Source of the DNA: Zoogloeaceae bacterium
GTDB taxonomy: Bacteria > Pseudomonadota > Gammaproteobacteria > Burkholderiales > Rhodocyclaceae
DNA length: 64,000 nucleotides
Assembly (NCBI GenBank): GCA_024235595.1
Contig: JACKMC010000003.1
Coordinates: 186,001 to 250,000 of the forward strand
Reading direction: 5' to 3'
Both the position numbers and the translations under genes were made by a program. Numbering within the stretch: position 1 is the stretch's first letter; each line of letters begins with the position of its first letter. The notes below the pieces were generated by a model. The model saw only the letters and a program-made list of their open reading frames with translations. It did no database searches and was not told the DNA's origin. Below are positions 1-8,913 of the stretch, one piece after another.

Positions 1-342
1 AAAGTACGGCTGCATGGTCGGAAAGCGAACCTCGGCGGGTGGCAGGTCGGTGTCACCCGAAACCAGCCGGCCGTGATCGTCGCGCACACGAAAATAGATG
101 CGGTCCACGGTGTCGGTACGAAGCACCGCTTCGGCCTCGAAGGGCAGCGAAACCTGCAGTCCGAAGGGCTCGAGCCGCACCCGGTTGGCCACGCCATTGG
201 CGAGGTTGAGCAGGCTCTGGTCATAGGCCGAGGTGACGACCCGGCCGGCGACGCTGTAGGCCAGCCAGCCACCGCACAACGTCGCGACGAGCGTCGGTGC
301 GGCGAACGCGGCCAGCAGCTTGCGCTGCAGACTAGTCTGCAT
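1..342 (-). CDS. Sensor histidine kinase, N-terminal part (cut by window edge)
   Basis: Only the first 114 codons are in the window; the gene runs off the left edge. The protein starts MQTSLQRKLLAAF, has a hydrophobic segment at about residues 8-30 and then a periplasmic-looking stretch. This is the layout of the sensor domain of TctE/QseC-type kinases (2CSK_N class), although the catalytic domains are not visible. The ATG lies inside the last codons of the response regulator gene (11 bp overlap), so the two are translated as a pair. The kinase would phosphorylate that regulator. The signal sensed cannot be told from this fragment. Confidence 0.75.
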   Translation of the reverse strand, partial: MQTSLQRKLLAAFAAPTLVATLCGGWLAYSVAGRVVTSAYDQSLLNLANGVANRVRLEPFGLQVSLPFEAEAVLRTDTVDRIYFRVRDDHGRLVSGDTDLPPAEVRFPTMQPYF

Positions 343-1012
343 CGCCCTTGCCGCAGACCGTGCTCTCGAGCCTGTAGCCGAAGCCCCGCACGGTGCGGAT
401 CTTCAATCCAGCGGCTTCCAGCCGCGGTCGCAGGCGCGACACATAGACCTCGACCGCATTGCCGCTCGCCTCGGCCTGGAGCTTCTCCTTGGGCACCGTT
501 CGCCCGTCCGCAGCGACCAGCGCCTCGAGCAGGTCCCATTCGCGCGCCGTAAGCGCCATCGGCTGCCGGTCCAGCGATGCGAGCCGCCCTTCGAGATCGA
601 GGTTCAGGGGGCCGAAGGACAGCACATTGCGGGGCTCGCTGCGCCCGCCCCGACGCAAAACGGCGCGCATGCGGGCCGTCAGCTCGGCAAGCTGGAAGGG
701 TTTGGGCAGGTAGTCGTCGGCGCCCACATCCAGCCCGTAGATGCGGTCGTCCAGCGCATCGCGGGCAGTAATCAGGATGACGGGCAAGCCCTGGCCGCGA
801 TTGCGAATCCTTCGCACGATCTCGTAGCCACCGAGACCGGGCAATCCGACATCGATGAGCGCAAAGTCGAACGCATCGGTCTGCAGTAGCTGATCGGCCT
901 GCATGCCGTCGGCAAGGTGTACGATTTCGTCACCCTGCCCGCGCAAAAAGCGCGCCACCCCTTGGGCAAGCTCGGGATCGTCTTCGACCAACAACACTTT
1001 CACAGGACGCAC
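332..1012 (-). CDS. OmpR/PhoB-family response regulator (TctD/QseB-like)
   Basis: A 226-residue protein with an N-terminal receiver domain (about residues 4-115) and a C-terminal winged helix (about 130-220). The acidic pocket is E10-D11-D12, the phospho-acceptor is D54 in ALIDVGLPG, and the conserved lysine is in the YLPKPF motif. The C-terminal half has the Trans_reg_C hallmarks (LTAREWDLLEAL, VYVSRLRPRLE, RTVRGFGYRL). It is the first gene of a pair with the overlapping sensor kinase. The TctD/QseB subgroup is suggested by the kinase type and sequence style; the target genes are not known. The PHB depolymerase upstream is separated by about 110 bp and is not clearly linked. Confidence 0.9.
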   Translation of the reverse strand: MRPVKVLLVEDDPELAQGVARFLRGQGDEIVHLADGMQADQLLQTDAFDFALIDVGLPGLGGYEIVRRIRNRGQGLPVILITARDALDDRIYGLDVGADDYLPKPFQLAELTARMRAVLRRGGRSEPRNVLSFGPLNLDLEGRLASLDRQPMALTAREWDLLEALVAADGRTVPKEKLQAEASGNAVEVYVSRLRPRLEAAGLKIRTVRGFGYRLESTVCGKGDAD

Positions 1013-1124
1013 CTCGAAAAAATACTTGTGGCAATGTCGATGCCACCTTCGATGGCTTCAACGCACCAGGTGGCTCGGCGGACGACGCAATCGCAAGCAA
1101 CCCTGGCAAGCACTTGGAAACGGC

Positions 1125-2186
1125 TTACTGGCGACGGCCGAGGGCCTTCACCATGGCCCGCACGGCCCGGATCTGCACGCCATCGCGCGTCGCATACTCG
1201 GGATCCGTATACCCCCACCAATCCCAGCAGGCCCGCGGGTTGAACACCCATTTCGAACTTCCCGCCCCCCAACCGTAGCGTGGCACCGTCTGCGGGTAGA
1301 GCACGATCAGGCGATTGGCCGACGCCCATTCGTTGTAGCCCGCCCCGGTAACGAATGCGGTGCCGATCTGGTCGGCGCTCTGGCGGCAGCCGTGAAAGGC
1401 AACATGGACCCGACAGGTCCCGCTCGCACAGTCACTCGGCACGAAAAGGTAGCCGCTGTCGGCGAGTCCGATATCCGCGGGCTTTCCGCCGATCGCCGCG
1501 CCCTGGTCGAACTCGAGCAATTCGCCCTGCGGCGGGCTCTGCCGCGCCGCCATCGGTCCCACCAGAAAGGCCAGCAGTTCGCCTGCCGCGTCGAAATCTC
1601 CACAGCGGTTGAGGTAGGGGGGCTCGCTGGTCGCGCAGGCATTTGCATCCTGGGCCGCGACCGACACCATCGCATGCCCCGCCTCGGCCAGCTTCACGTA
1701 ACGCAGCGAATCCGGTGGAATCCAGCGGCCATAGCTCGCCACCAGCGCATCCACGACCGCGCGAGCCAGGGTCTCGTCCTTGCCGCCCGAGAAAACCCAT
1801 ACCTTGTCATGCTGGAGATCTGCGGGCGGGTCGATCAGTCCGGCCGAGGCGCGACGCTCGATATGCGCCTGCAACTCACGCGTCTGCGGTACCGGTGCCC
1901 ACCAGCTATTGGGGCTCATGCAGCGCGTCAGCGCCGCCCAGGTCGAGCCGGCAGCGCATTCGTAGGGCCCACCGGCGATCACTCCCGCGCCGGCCACCGA
2001 GCTCGAATGCGCAACCTGGTACTGAACTGCCATGTAGCCGCCCGAAGAGAGGCCGGAAACCGTGATCTCGTCGGTCTGCGCGCCGAGTGCGGGCAATGGC
2101 GGTGCGGCCTGCGAGATGGCGCAGGAAAGCGCCCCGGCAAGGGCCGGCAGCCATCGCCAGGCAAATTTCGTGATCGAACGGGTCAT
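1125..2186 (-). CDS. Exported type II poly(3-hydroxybutyrate) depolymerase-like esterase
   Basis: A 353-residue serine hydrolase with a Sec signal peptide (about residues 1-27, ending AISQA-AP). The lipase box is GLSSG with nucleophile S47, close to the mature N-terminus. The likely acid is D136 (GGKDETL), the catalytic histidine is H171 (EAGHAM), and the oxyanion histidine H265 (AFHGC) comes after the triad. That order (oxyanion residue C-terminal to the triad) defines type II catalytic domains of the PHB depolymerase family, as in the periplasmic enzyme of Rhodospirillum. There is no separate substrate-binding domain, so it may act in the periplasm on short-chain or amorphous polyester rather than on granules outside the cell. 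The start chosen is the ATG directly before the signal peptide; an in-frame extension of 18 codons is improbable. Confidence 0.82.
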   Translation of the reverse strand: MTRSITKFAWRWLPALAGALSCAISQAAPPLPALGAQTDEITVSGLSSGGYMAVQYQVAHSSSVAGAGVIAGGPYECAAGSTWAALTRCMSPNSWWAPVPQTRELQAHIERRASAGLIDPPADLQHDKVWVFSGGKDETLARAVVDALVASYGRWIPPDSLRYVKLAEAGHAMVSVAAQDANACATSEPPYLNRCGDFDAAGELLAFLVGPMAARQSPPQGELLEFDQGAAIGGKPADIGLADSGYLFVPSDCASGTCRVHVAFHGCRQSADQIGTAFVTGAGYNEWASANRLIVLYPQTVPRYGWGAGSSKWVFNPRACWDWWGYTDPEYATRDGVQIRAVRAMVKALGRRQ

Positions 2187-2262
2187 TGCTACTTCTCGGG
2201 CACCGTCGACGACCTCCCGCAGCAGGTCGTCTCGGAGCAAATGTCAGGGCTTAAAACGCACC

Positions 2263-2285
2263 GACCGCCTGCACCGCAGGCGGTC
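2263..2285. other. Perfect 10-bp-stem hairpin between dehydratase and depolymerase genes
   Basis: GACCGCCTGC, loop ACC, GCAGGCGGTC. Read on the minus strand it sits about 100 bp after the stop of the threonine dehydratase gene and about 80 bp before the depolymerase start, with only a weak T-run (GTGCGTTTT) some bases later. It could be a terminator or attenuator for minus-strand transcription, or simply an isolated inverted repeat. Confidence 0.4.
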
Positions 2286-2388
2286 CGGCAAGGAGCGCTA
2301 TAGTGGCATCAAATCGCCCGCGTACCAATCATGCGACGCGGGCCTCGACGCTGTGTTCACCCCGTGACTGCACCCACGCCGGGCCGGC

Positions 2389-3360
2389 TCATGCGGCCAA
2401 CCGGCAAGCACCGAGCACCTCCGAAAAGGCCGCCCGGTCTACGTTTCCACCGCTGAGCACGACGCCGACGCGCTGTCCCGCGAGATTCCCGCGCTCCTGC
2501 ATTGCAGCCGCAAGCGACGCTGCACCCGCACCCTCCGCCACGTTGTGGGTGTCCTCGAAGAGTGCGCACATGGCGTCCGCCACCTCGTCGTCGCTGACCC
2601 GCACGATGCGACTCGCACCGGCCAGGATCATCGCCAGCGCCGCAGGCTCGGGCGTGCTGCAGGCCAGGCCGTCCGCCAGGCGAGTGCTGGCGGGGTGGGC
2701 AAGCACGCGCCCCGCCTCGAAGGACATGGCATAGGCTGGCGCATGCGCCGACACCACCCCGACGATCTCGGTGGCGAGGCCGAGTGCATCACGAGCCGCA
2801 ATCATCGCGCAGATGCCCGAGCCGAGACCCACCGGCACATACGCTACGTCGAGACTCGGCGCGCCACGAAAGAACTCGAGGCAATAGCTCGCCACCCCGC
2901 CGACCAGGGCAGAGTCGAAGGAGGACACCCGGTGCAGCCCCAGCTCGGCTGAAAGCACTGCCGCATGCTCGCGGGCCGCCTGCAGATCGTCGCCGTGCTC
3001 GATCACCTGGGCCCCCAATGCGCGCATCGCGGCGTTCTTGCCGCGGCTGTTTCCATGAGGCACAACGATCGTCGCGGCGATCCCGTTTCGACGTGCGGCA
3101 AAGGCAACCGATTGGCCGTGGTTGCCGCGGGTTGCCGCGACCACATGCTGCACCTCGGGCTGGCTGCGCCGCAGTTCGGCAAAATAGCTGAGGCCGCCGC
3201 GAATCTTGAAGGCGCCGACGCAGGTGTGGTTCTCGTGCTTCACCCAGACCTCGGTCCTCAGGCGTTCGTTGAGCAGCGGCCAGCTGAGCTGAGGCGTAGC
3301 TGGCAGGACACGGTGCACCTCGGCAGCGTGGCGTTCAAGGCTCTCGAGATCGAAGTGCAT
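2389..3360 (-). CDS. Threonine/serine dehydratase (PLP fold type II, no ACT domain)
   Basis: A 323-residue tryptophan-synthase-beta-fold enzyme. The PLP lysine is K52 in GAFKIRGG, preceded by the N-H-T substrate loop, followed by TRGNHGQS, the phosphate-cradle glycine loop (VGLGSG) and the C-terminal LSGGNVD motif. The expected reaction is deamination of L-threonine or L-serine to the 2-oxo acid and ammonia. There is no C-terminal ACT regulatory domain, so it is of the short, catabolic type. Related enzymes act on hydroxyaspartate or in hydroxyectoine breakdown, so the substrate is not certain. It is divergent from a MocR regulator with a shared 80-bp control region, which suggests control by that regulator. 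The start is the ATG before HFDLESLERH. Confidence 0.82.
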   Translation of the reverse strand: MHFDLESLERHAAEVHRVLPATPQLSWPLLNERLRTEVWVKHENHTCVGAFKIRGGLSYFAELRRSQPEVQHVVAATRGNHGQSVAFAARRNGIAATIVVPHGNSRGKNAAMRALGAQVIEHGDDLQAAREHAAVLSAELGLHRVSSFDSALVGGVASYCLEFFRGAPSLDVAYVPVGLGSGICAMIAARDALGLATEIVGVVSAHAPAYAMSFEAGRVLAHPASTRLADGLACSTPEPAALAMILAGASRIVRVSDDEVADAMCALFEDTHNVAEGAGAASLAAAMQERGNLAGQRVGVVLSGGNVDRAAFSEVLGACRLAA

Positions 3361-3411
3361 GATATTGCTCCGGTGTGAAAGCACTGGCGTGCGGGAATCC
3401 TGGCGGCTATT

Positions 3412-3447
3412 TTGTATGCACAATCCGACTAATTGTGTGCATGACAA
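3412..3447. promoter_or_regulatory. Putative MocR operator: two direct repeats 21 bp apart
   Basis: TTGTATGCA at 3412-3420 and TTGTGTGCA at 3433-3441 are the same motif with one base changed, 21 bp apart, i.e. two helical turns. Each is also part of a TTGT...ACAA imperfect palindrome (3412-3423 and 3433-3447). The pair lies in the divergent region between the dehydratase and MocR genes and overlaps the MocR start codon. MocR regulators are known to bind direct repeats near their own promoters, so autoregulation plus control of the dehydratase is inferred. Confidence 0.5.
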
Positions 3448-4790
3448 TGTGGCTGCCCCAACTCGACCCCGCGCAAGCCGTCTATCTTTCGATCGCCGAC
3501 GAAATCGCTCGCGCGATTCGCCAGGGGCAGCTGCGCCCCGGCGAGCGGCTCCCCACCCACCGCCTGCTCGCAGACTTGCTGGGCGTAAACGTCAGCACCG
3601 TCACCCGCGCCTATCGTGAAGCGGCACGCCGGCGCTTGGTCGATGGCGAGACCGGTCGTGGTACCTTCGTCCTTGCGCGCTCGGCCGAAGCCGCCTTGTT
3701 CGCCTTCGACAGCCGCCCCGCCGCCGACCTCATCGACCTGTCCACCAACACCCCGCCGCGTGAAGCGCGCGACAGCGAGCTGGTCACCGCCATCGCTGCG
3801 TTATCGAGCGGCGAAGCCGCGACCCTGCTGCACTACCACACCCCCGGCGACTGGCTGGTGCATCGCAGCGCGGCCGCCAACTGGCTCGGGCAGCGGGGCA
3901 TCTCGGTCGAACCGTCAGCAATTGTGGTGTGTGCCGGCGCGCAGCACGCCATGGACACCGCGCTCTCCTTGTTCGAGGGCCATGAGGGCATTGCCGCCGA
4001 AGCGCTCTCCTATCCCGGACTCAAGGCGATCGCCCGCCATCGCAGGCTGACTCTGGAGCCACTTGCGATGGATGCCGAAGGGGTAACGCCCGCGGCATTC
4101 GAAGCGGCATGTCGCCACGCGTCGGGACGGGCCGTGGTGCTTTCTCCAACCCTGCAGAATCCCACCACCGCGAGCATGAGCCTCGCGCGCCGCGAACGGA
4201 TCGTCGCCATTGCCCGCCGTCACGACGCAATCATCGTCGAAGAGGATGTGTATGGCTTGCTCCCTACCGACGCGCCGCCGCCGCTCGCCGTGCTCGCCCC
4301 CGAGCGGGTGTGCTACGTTACCGGGCTTTCCAAGACCGTCGCCCCGGGTCTGCGCATCGGTTACCTGATGCTGCCGTCGCGGCTGCGGGAACGGCTTGCC
4401 GAGGCCGAACACCGCACAAGCTGGTATGTCTCGCCGCTGGCGGCGACGATTGCCGCGCGCTGGCTCAGCGACGGCACCGCGCAAAAGCGTCTCGCGCGAC
4501 AACGCCGCGAACTGGCCGCTCGGCATGAGATCGTGCGCGAGCGGCTCGCCGGCCTCGACTGGCACGGCGGCCCGTACTGCCCCCATGTATGGCTGAACCT
4601 GCAGCGTCGACGGGCCGACGAACTTGCCGAGCGCGCCCGCGCCCGCGGCGTGGCGATCGTGCCGCGAAGTGTCTTCGCAATCGCGCGCATGGCCGGGCCT
4701 GAAGCGGTCAGGATCTCGATCGGCGCTGCGGCGAACCGCAAGCAACTCGCGCTCGGCCTCGCCATCCTGACCAGCATGTTGGCCGACTGA
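3441..4790 (+). CDS. MocR-family (GntR wHTH + aminotransferase-like) transcription regulator
   Basis: About 449 residues. The N-terminal winged helix (about 10-80) has the GntR pattern AIRQGQLRPGERLPTHR and NVSTVTRAYREA. The C-terminal part (about 95-445) is a fold-type-I aminotransferase with the PLP lysine in TGLSKTVAPGLRIGY. PdxR/MocR proteins use this domain as a ligand sensor. Two ATGs (3441 and 3447) fit. A GTG at 3375 would add an unlikely N-terminus and put the operator repeats inside the gene. No good ribosome binding site precedes either ATG. The divergent threonine dehydratase and the convergent dadA suggest a role in amino-acid breakdown; the effector is unknown. Confidence 0.85.
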   Translation: MTMWLPQLDPAQAVYLSIADEIARAIRQGQLRPGERLPTHRLLADLLGVNVSTVTRAYREAARRRLVDGETGRGTFVLARSAEAALFAFDSRPAADLIDLSTNTPPREARDSELVTAIAALSSGEAATLLHYHTPGDWLVHRSAAANWLGQRGISVEPSAIVVCAGAQHAMDTALSLFEGHEGIAAEALSYPGLKAIARHRRLTLEPLAMDAEGVTPAAFEAACRHASGRAVVLSPTLQNPTTASMSLARRERIVAIARRHDAIIVEEDVYGLLPTDAPPPLAVLAPERVCYVTGLSKTVAPGLRIGYLMLPSRLRERLAEAEHRTSWYVSPLAATIAARWLSDGTAQKRLARQRRELAARHEIVRERLAGLDWHGGPYCPHVWLNLQRRRADELAERARARGVAIVPRSVFAIARMAGPEAVRISIGAAANRKQLALGLAILTSMLAD

Positions 4791-4810
4791 AGCAGGGCAC
4801 GGGTCATTTC

Positions 4811-6064
4811 TTACAGAATCAGGCCCGCATCGAGGCCCGCCATCGGATGAACCGGATTTCGCCCCGCAACGACATCGGCCAGCATCTGCGCGGTGCCGCT
4901 CGCGGTCGTCCAGCCCATCGCGCCATGGCCGATATGCACATACAGGTTGTCGTGCCGGGTACGCCCGATGATCGGCGTACCCGTGGGAGTCATCGGCCGC
5001 AGGCAGGACCACGGCGAAGCCTGGTCGAAATCCGCGCCGTTTGGAAACATGGCGCGCGCACGCGCGACGAGCACCTCGACATCCTTGGCCGGCAAGAGGT
5101 TCGCATAGCCCGAAAACTCCGCGGTAGAGGTCAGCCGCAGTCGCTCGCCAAGCCGCGACCACGCGGTCAGGGTGCCGTCGTCAACGCCCGCGATCCGCGG
5201 TGGCCGATCGCCCTCCCTGATCGGAAAGGTCACCGAATTGCCGCGCACCGGATAGATCGGGACCCGGTAGCCGAGCGGTCGCAGCAGCGCAGGCGCATGA
5301 CTGCCCACTGAGACCACGAAGGCATCGGCGGCGATCTCGCCACGGTCGGTCTGCACCGCCACGATGCGATTGCCGCGAGCACGCAGCGCTTCGATCGTCG
5401 CCCCGTAATTGAACTCGGCGCCCCGCGCCGCACACCACGCGGCGAGTCCGGTGGTGAAACGCCAGGCGTCACCGCTCTCGTCGCCGGGGCAGTAGAGTGC
5501 GCCCGCAGTGCGTTCCTGCCAGGCAGCGAGCTGCGGCTCGAGGTCGAGCGCCTCGGCCGTGGACAGCGCAACGACCTCGACCCCTTCGGCGAGCAGCAGT
5601 TCGCTCTGCTGGCGTGCCGCAGCCAATGCGTTTTGGTCGGCATAAAGATAGAGTATGCCGCGCCGCGTCGCGGCATGATCGATGCCGGTCTGTGTCACCA
5701 CCTCCGACAGGCTCTGTTGCGAATATTTCGCCAGTCTCACCAGGCGACGGGAGTTCTCCACCCAACGTCGCTGAGTGCAATTGGCCAGAAAGCTCAGACC
5801 CCAGCGCCAGAACGCCGGATCGAGGCTGGACCGCACTCTCAGGGCCTGATCCTGCTTGAACAGGGAGCGCAACATCGCCATCGGCGCCGACGGCGAGGCC
5901 CAGCTGAACGCATGGCCTGGCGACACCAGGCCGGCGTTCGCGAAACTCGTTTCCGCCGCCGCCGCGGCGGCGCGCTCGAGCACCTGCACCTGATGGCCAT
6001 CGCGCAACAGGGCATGAACCGCGCTTACGCCCGCAAGTCCGGCGCCCAGCACCACGATCCTCAT
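4811..6064 (-). CDS. dadA: D-amino acid dehydrogenase, small (FAD) subunit
   Basis: A 417-residue FAD-dependent oxidoreductase of the DAO family. The N-terminal Rossmann motif is VLGAGLAGV with the acidic strand end at VLERA. The family-typical YPVRGNSVTFPI block and the C-terminal THGTPIIGRT/HIGHGAMGWT-like segment that closes the FAD site are present (here TPTGTPIIGRT and HIGHGAMGW). The enzyme oxidises D-amino acids such as D-alanine to 2-oxo acids and feeds electrons to the respiratory chain at the inner membrane. Its ATG overlaps the stop of the upstream MAPEG gene by 4 bp, so the two are co-transcribed. It converges with the MocR gene, with a gap of only 20 bp. No alanine racemase gene is nearby. 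Confidence 0.9.
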   Translation of the reverse strand: MRIVVLGAGLAGVSAVHALLRDGHQVQVLERAAAAAAETSFANAGLVSPGHAFSWASPSAPMAMLRSLFKQDQALRVRSSLDPAFWRWGLSFLANCTQRRWVENSRRLVRLAKYSQQSLSEVVTQTGIDHAATRRGILYLYADQNALAAARQQSELLLAEGVEVVALSTAEALDLEPQLAAWQERTAGALYCPGDESGDAWRFTTGLAAWCAARGAEFNYGATIEALRARGNRIVAVQTDRGEIAADAFVVSVGSHAPALLRPLGYRVPIYPVRGNSVTFPIREGDRPPRIAGVDDGTLTAWSRLGERLRLTSTAEFSGYANLLPAKDVEVLVARARAMFPNGADFDQASPWSCLRPMTPTGTPIIGRTRHDNLYVHIGHGAMGWTTASGTAQMLADVVAGRNPVHPMAGLDAGLIL

Positions 6065-6465
6065 CCCGCTGCTCTCGCCAGGGTCACGATCACGCCGGCG
6101 GCTCCGCCGAGCCCGAGTGCAGCGAAGGCGAGCGCGGCAATCACGAAGCCCCTGGCCCGCTCGCCCGGATCGCGGTAATAGCCGATGGCGTAGAGCACCC
6201 GGCCAAGGATCCACATCAGGCCGAGCAACATGGCGTAGAAGTCGCTCACATACGCCCCGAACACCCACAGGCAGGGCAGCGTCATGACCGCCCATTCGAG
6301 GGTATTCATCTGCACCCGGTAGGCCCGCTCGAATTGCGGATGGCCGCTCACGGACGGCGCCATGATCCCGAATCGATGGCGCGCCTTACCGACCATGAAA
6401 GTCGTTCCGAACATGAGAAGCACCATGAGCAAGGTGGTACCGGCAGTAAGGGGCAGCGCGTTCAT
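6061..6465 (-). CDS. MAPEG-family membrane protein
   Basis: A 134-residue protein with four predicted membrane segments. The family pattern is visible: FERAYRVQMNTLEWAV (the glutathione/lipid-facing motif in helix 2) and the later LGRVLYAIGYYRDP motif, which is typical of bacterial MAPEG proteins. Members are glutathione-dependent peroxidases or transferases acting on lipid substrates; the bacterial substrate is not known. The stop overlaps the dadA start, so it is the first gene of a two-gene unit. The start chosen is the ATG directly before NALPLTAGTTLL; the in-frame extension upstream does not look coding. Confidence 0.85.
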   Translation of the reverse strand: MNALPLTAGTTLLMVLLMFGTTFMVGKARHRFGIMAPSVSGHPQFERAYRVQMNTLEWAVMTLPCLWVFGAYVSDFYAMLLGLMWILGRVLYAIGYYRDPGERARGFVIAALAFAALGLGGAAGVIVTLARAAG

Positions 6466-6647
6466 CAAATCGCTCGTCAGGTCAGTACATTGCACTGCAG
6501 TATAAGGCGTTGCGGCAAAGTCCCCACCCACGCACGCCTGCGGTGGCCCGCCCTGGGGTGTTTTCGGCGGCGAGTGGCTGATGCCGCCACGCACCTGGCG
6601 CTGAGCGCAGCCCCGGTGAGCCGACAAGGGCAGGATAGAATGCGCGC

Positions 6648-8408
6648 ATGAGCTCCAGCCCCGCCTCGCCCGCCCTGCCCCGCCAGTTCCGGCTTTTTTT
6701 CAAGCTGCTGCACCCGCACCGGCCGAGGGTCGTGCTCGCCGCCGTCGCGCTGATCGTTGCCGCGGGCGCAATGCTCGGCGTCGGCCAAGGCCTGCGAGCG
6801 GTCATCGACAAGGGCTTTTCCGCGGGCGACCCAGACTGGCTCGATCGTACCCTGCTGGCCATGTTTGCCACCATCGCCCTGCTCGCGGCGGCCACCTATG
6901 TGCGCTTCTACAACGTGTCATGGCTCGGCGAACGGGTCACGGCCGATCTGCGCCGCCGGGTCTTCGATCACCTTCTGAGCCTGCCTCCCTCATGGTTCGA
7001 GGCGGGGCGCACCGGCGAGGTCATCTCGCGGCTGACCTCGGACACCACGCAGATCGAAAACGTGATCGGCTCGGGCCTGTCGATCGCGCTGCGCAACGCC
7101 TTGCTGCTGGTCGGCGGCCTCGCAATGCTGTTCACCACCAGCCTCAAGCTCACGTTGCTGACGCTCGCCGGCGTGCCGCTGGTGATCGTGCCGATCATCC
7201 TTTTCGGGCGCCGGGTCAGAAAACTCGCCCGCGAGAGCCAGGACCGGGTGGCGGACCTCGGGAACCGCATCGACGAAACCATCCACGAGATCCGCGTGGT
7301 CCAGGCTTACGGGCACGAGGACGCGGACCGCAAGGACTTCGCATCGCTGGTCGAGCGCGGCTTTGCCACCTCGGTCGAGCGGATTCGCAACCGTGCCCTG
7401 TTGGTGGTGGCGGTGCTGGTGCTGGTGTTCGGCGCGATCGCCTTCATCCTGTGGATCGGCGGCCACGATGTACTGGACGGAAAGATCAGCGCTGGCGAGT
7501 TGTCGGCCTTCGTCTTCTACGCTGCGCTGGTGGCGGGCAGTGTCGGTGCCTTGTCCGAGGTGTGGGGAGACCTGCAGCGTGCGGCGGGCGCCACCGAACG
7601 TCTGATGGAGCTGCTCGGCGCACAGCCGGAGATCCGCGCACCCGCGAATCCGCTGGCTTTGCCGCGTCCGCAACGCGGAGCGCTAAGCCTCGAGGCGGTC
7701 ACCTTCCGCTACCCGGCGCGGCCCGACACCGCTGCCCTGGACGAATTCAGCCTGGAGGTCGGTCCCGGCGAGACCGTGGCGCTGGTCGGCCCCTCGGGCG
7801 CCGGCAAGACCACCGTCTTCCAGCTCCTGCTGCGGTTCTACGATCCGCAGACCGGGACCCTGAAACTCGATGGCGTATCACTCTCCGACGCCGACCCACA
7901 GGCTGTGCGCGCCTCGCTGGCGCTGGTGCCCCAGGAGCCGGTGATCTTTGCCAGCAGCGTGCTCGAGAACGTGCGCTATGCCTGCCCGCACGCGGACCAG
8001 GATGCGGTGCGAAAGGCCTGCGAGGCCGCCTTCGCGGCCGAATTCATCGCCCGCCTGCCGGAGGGCTATCACACCAACCTGGGCGAACGCGGCGTGCGCC
8101 TGTCCGGAGGGCAGCGCCAGCGCATCGCGATCGCCCGCGCGATCCTCGCAGACCGACCCATCCTGCTGCTCGACGAAGCCACCTCGGCACTCGACGCCGA
8201 GAGCGAGCGCATGGTCCAGGCGGCGCTGGAGACCTTGATGCGCGGGCGCACCACCCTGGTCATCGCCCACCGCCTTGCGACGGTCCAGAAGGCCGATCGC
8301 ATCGTCGTGATGGAGCACGGTCGGATCATCGAAACCGGGACCCACGCGCAGTTGCTCGACCGGCAAGGCCTTTACGCGCACCTCGCAAAGCTGCAACTTG
8401 CGGCCTGA
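6648..8408 (+). CDS. MsbA-like ABC exporter (fused permease and ATPase)
   Basis: A 586-residue half-transporter. The N-terminal permease has six predicted helices (about residues 20-310), followed by an ATPase domain (about 335-580). The ATPase has Walker A GPSGAGKT, a Q-loop in LVPQEPVIFA, signature LSGGQRQRIAIARA, Walker B ILLLDEATSALD and switch histidine VIAHRLA. It works as a homodimer in the inner membrane. The sequence belongs to the lipid/drug exporter group (MsbA, LmrA or BmrA-like), and the exact cargo cannot be read from sequence. It is a single gene with its own upstream region, divergent from the MAPEG/dadA pair. A second, essential MsbA is probably elsewhere in the genome. Confidence 0.88.
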   Translation: MSSSPASPALPRQFRLFFKLLHPHRPRVVLAAVALIVAAGAMLGVGQGLRAVIDKGFSAGDPDWLDRTLLAMFATIALLAAATYVRFYNVSWLGERVTADLRRRVFDHLLSLPPSWFEAGRTGEVISRLTSDTTQIENVIGSGLSIALRNALLLVGGLAMLFTTSLKLTLLTLAGVPLVIVPIILFGRRVRKLARESQDRVADLGNRIDETIHEIRVVQAYGHEDADRKDFASLVERGFATSVERIRNRALLVVAVLVLVFGAIAFILWIGGHDVLDGKISAGELSAFVFYAALVAGSVGALSEVWGDLQRAAGATERLMELLGAQPEIRAPANPLALPRPQRGALSLEAVTFRYPARPDTAALDEFSLEVGPGETVALVGPSGAGKTTVFQLLLRFYDPQTGTLKLDGVSLSDADPQAVRASLALVPQEPVIFASSVLENVRYACPHADQDAVRKACEAAFAAEFIARLPEGYHTNLGERGVRLSGGQRQRIAIARAILADRPILLLDEATSALDAESERMVQAALETLMRGRTTLVIAHRLATVQKADRIVVMEHGRIIETGTHAQLLDRQGLYAHLAKLQLAA

Positions 8409-8439
8409 ATAGCCGAAGCCGCGCGATGGCAAGATGCGG

Positions 8440-8772
8440 TCAGCGCGTCGCGAGCGACAGCACACTCACGACGCGCTCCACCCCTTCGACGCTCGAGGCG
8501 AGCTCGATCGCCCGCAGGCCTGCCGCTTCGGCCTCGACGGTCCCCTGCAGGCTCACCACGCGATGGGTGGTGTTGACGCGGATCTTGGAGCCCGTCAACG
8601 AGGGGTCCGACATCAGTACCGCAGAGACTTTTCCGTTGATCGCCGCGTCGGTCGCGGCAACGCCCGCCTGGGCGATCGGAGTGGCGGAATCCTCCGCCGC
8701 AAAGGCCGATGGAAGCCCAAACGCGACGGCAGAAAGTGACAACAGCGCTGCGATGATTTTTTGATTGTTCAT
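8440..8772 (-). CDS. Periplasmic BON-domain protein
   Basis: 110 residues with a Sec signal peptide (about 1-24, ending SAFA-AE) and one BON domain (about residues 40-108: KVSAVLMSDPSL, then RVVSLQGTVEAEAAG, then VEGVERVVSV). BON domains in OsmY-type proteins associate with membranes and are typically made under envelope or osmotic stress. The start is the ATG before NNQKIIAALL with GAGGAG as ribosome binding site. It lies just downstream of qseF but has its own sigma54-type promoter and two QseF-type sites, so it is probably a direct QseF target rather than an operon member. Confidence 0.88.
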   Translation of the reverse strand: MNNQKIIAALLSLSAVAFGLPSAFAAEDSATPIAQAGVAATDAAINGKVSAVLMSDPSLTGSKIRVNTTHRVVSLQGTVEAEAAGLRAIELASSVEGVERVVSVLSLATR

Positions 8773-8831
8773 GTCCGGCTCCTCGTATTCTTGTCGATTG
8801 CTGCAGACCCCTGGAGGCCGCAGCAATCCTC

Positions 8832-8847
8832 TGCGAGGATCGTGCCA
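8832..8847 (-). promoter_or_regulatory. Sigma54 (-24/-12) promoter of the BON-domain gene
   Basis: Minus-strand TGGCACGATCCTCGCA matches the sigma54 consensus TGGCACG-N4-TTGCA with one change, and the GG and GC are 10 bp apart as required. The predicted transcription start is near 8821, about 50 bp before the BON ATG. QseF-type enhancer motifs lie about 100 and 165 bp upstream of that start. Confidence 0.75.
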
Positions 8848-8913
8848 GTTAAAAACTCATTCGATTAATCAGTAACTTACCGAGCAAGAACGCCACTCGG
8901 CCTGCATCCCGAG

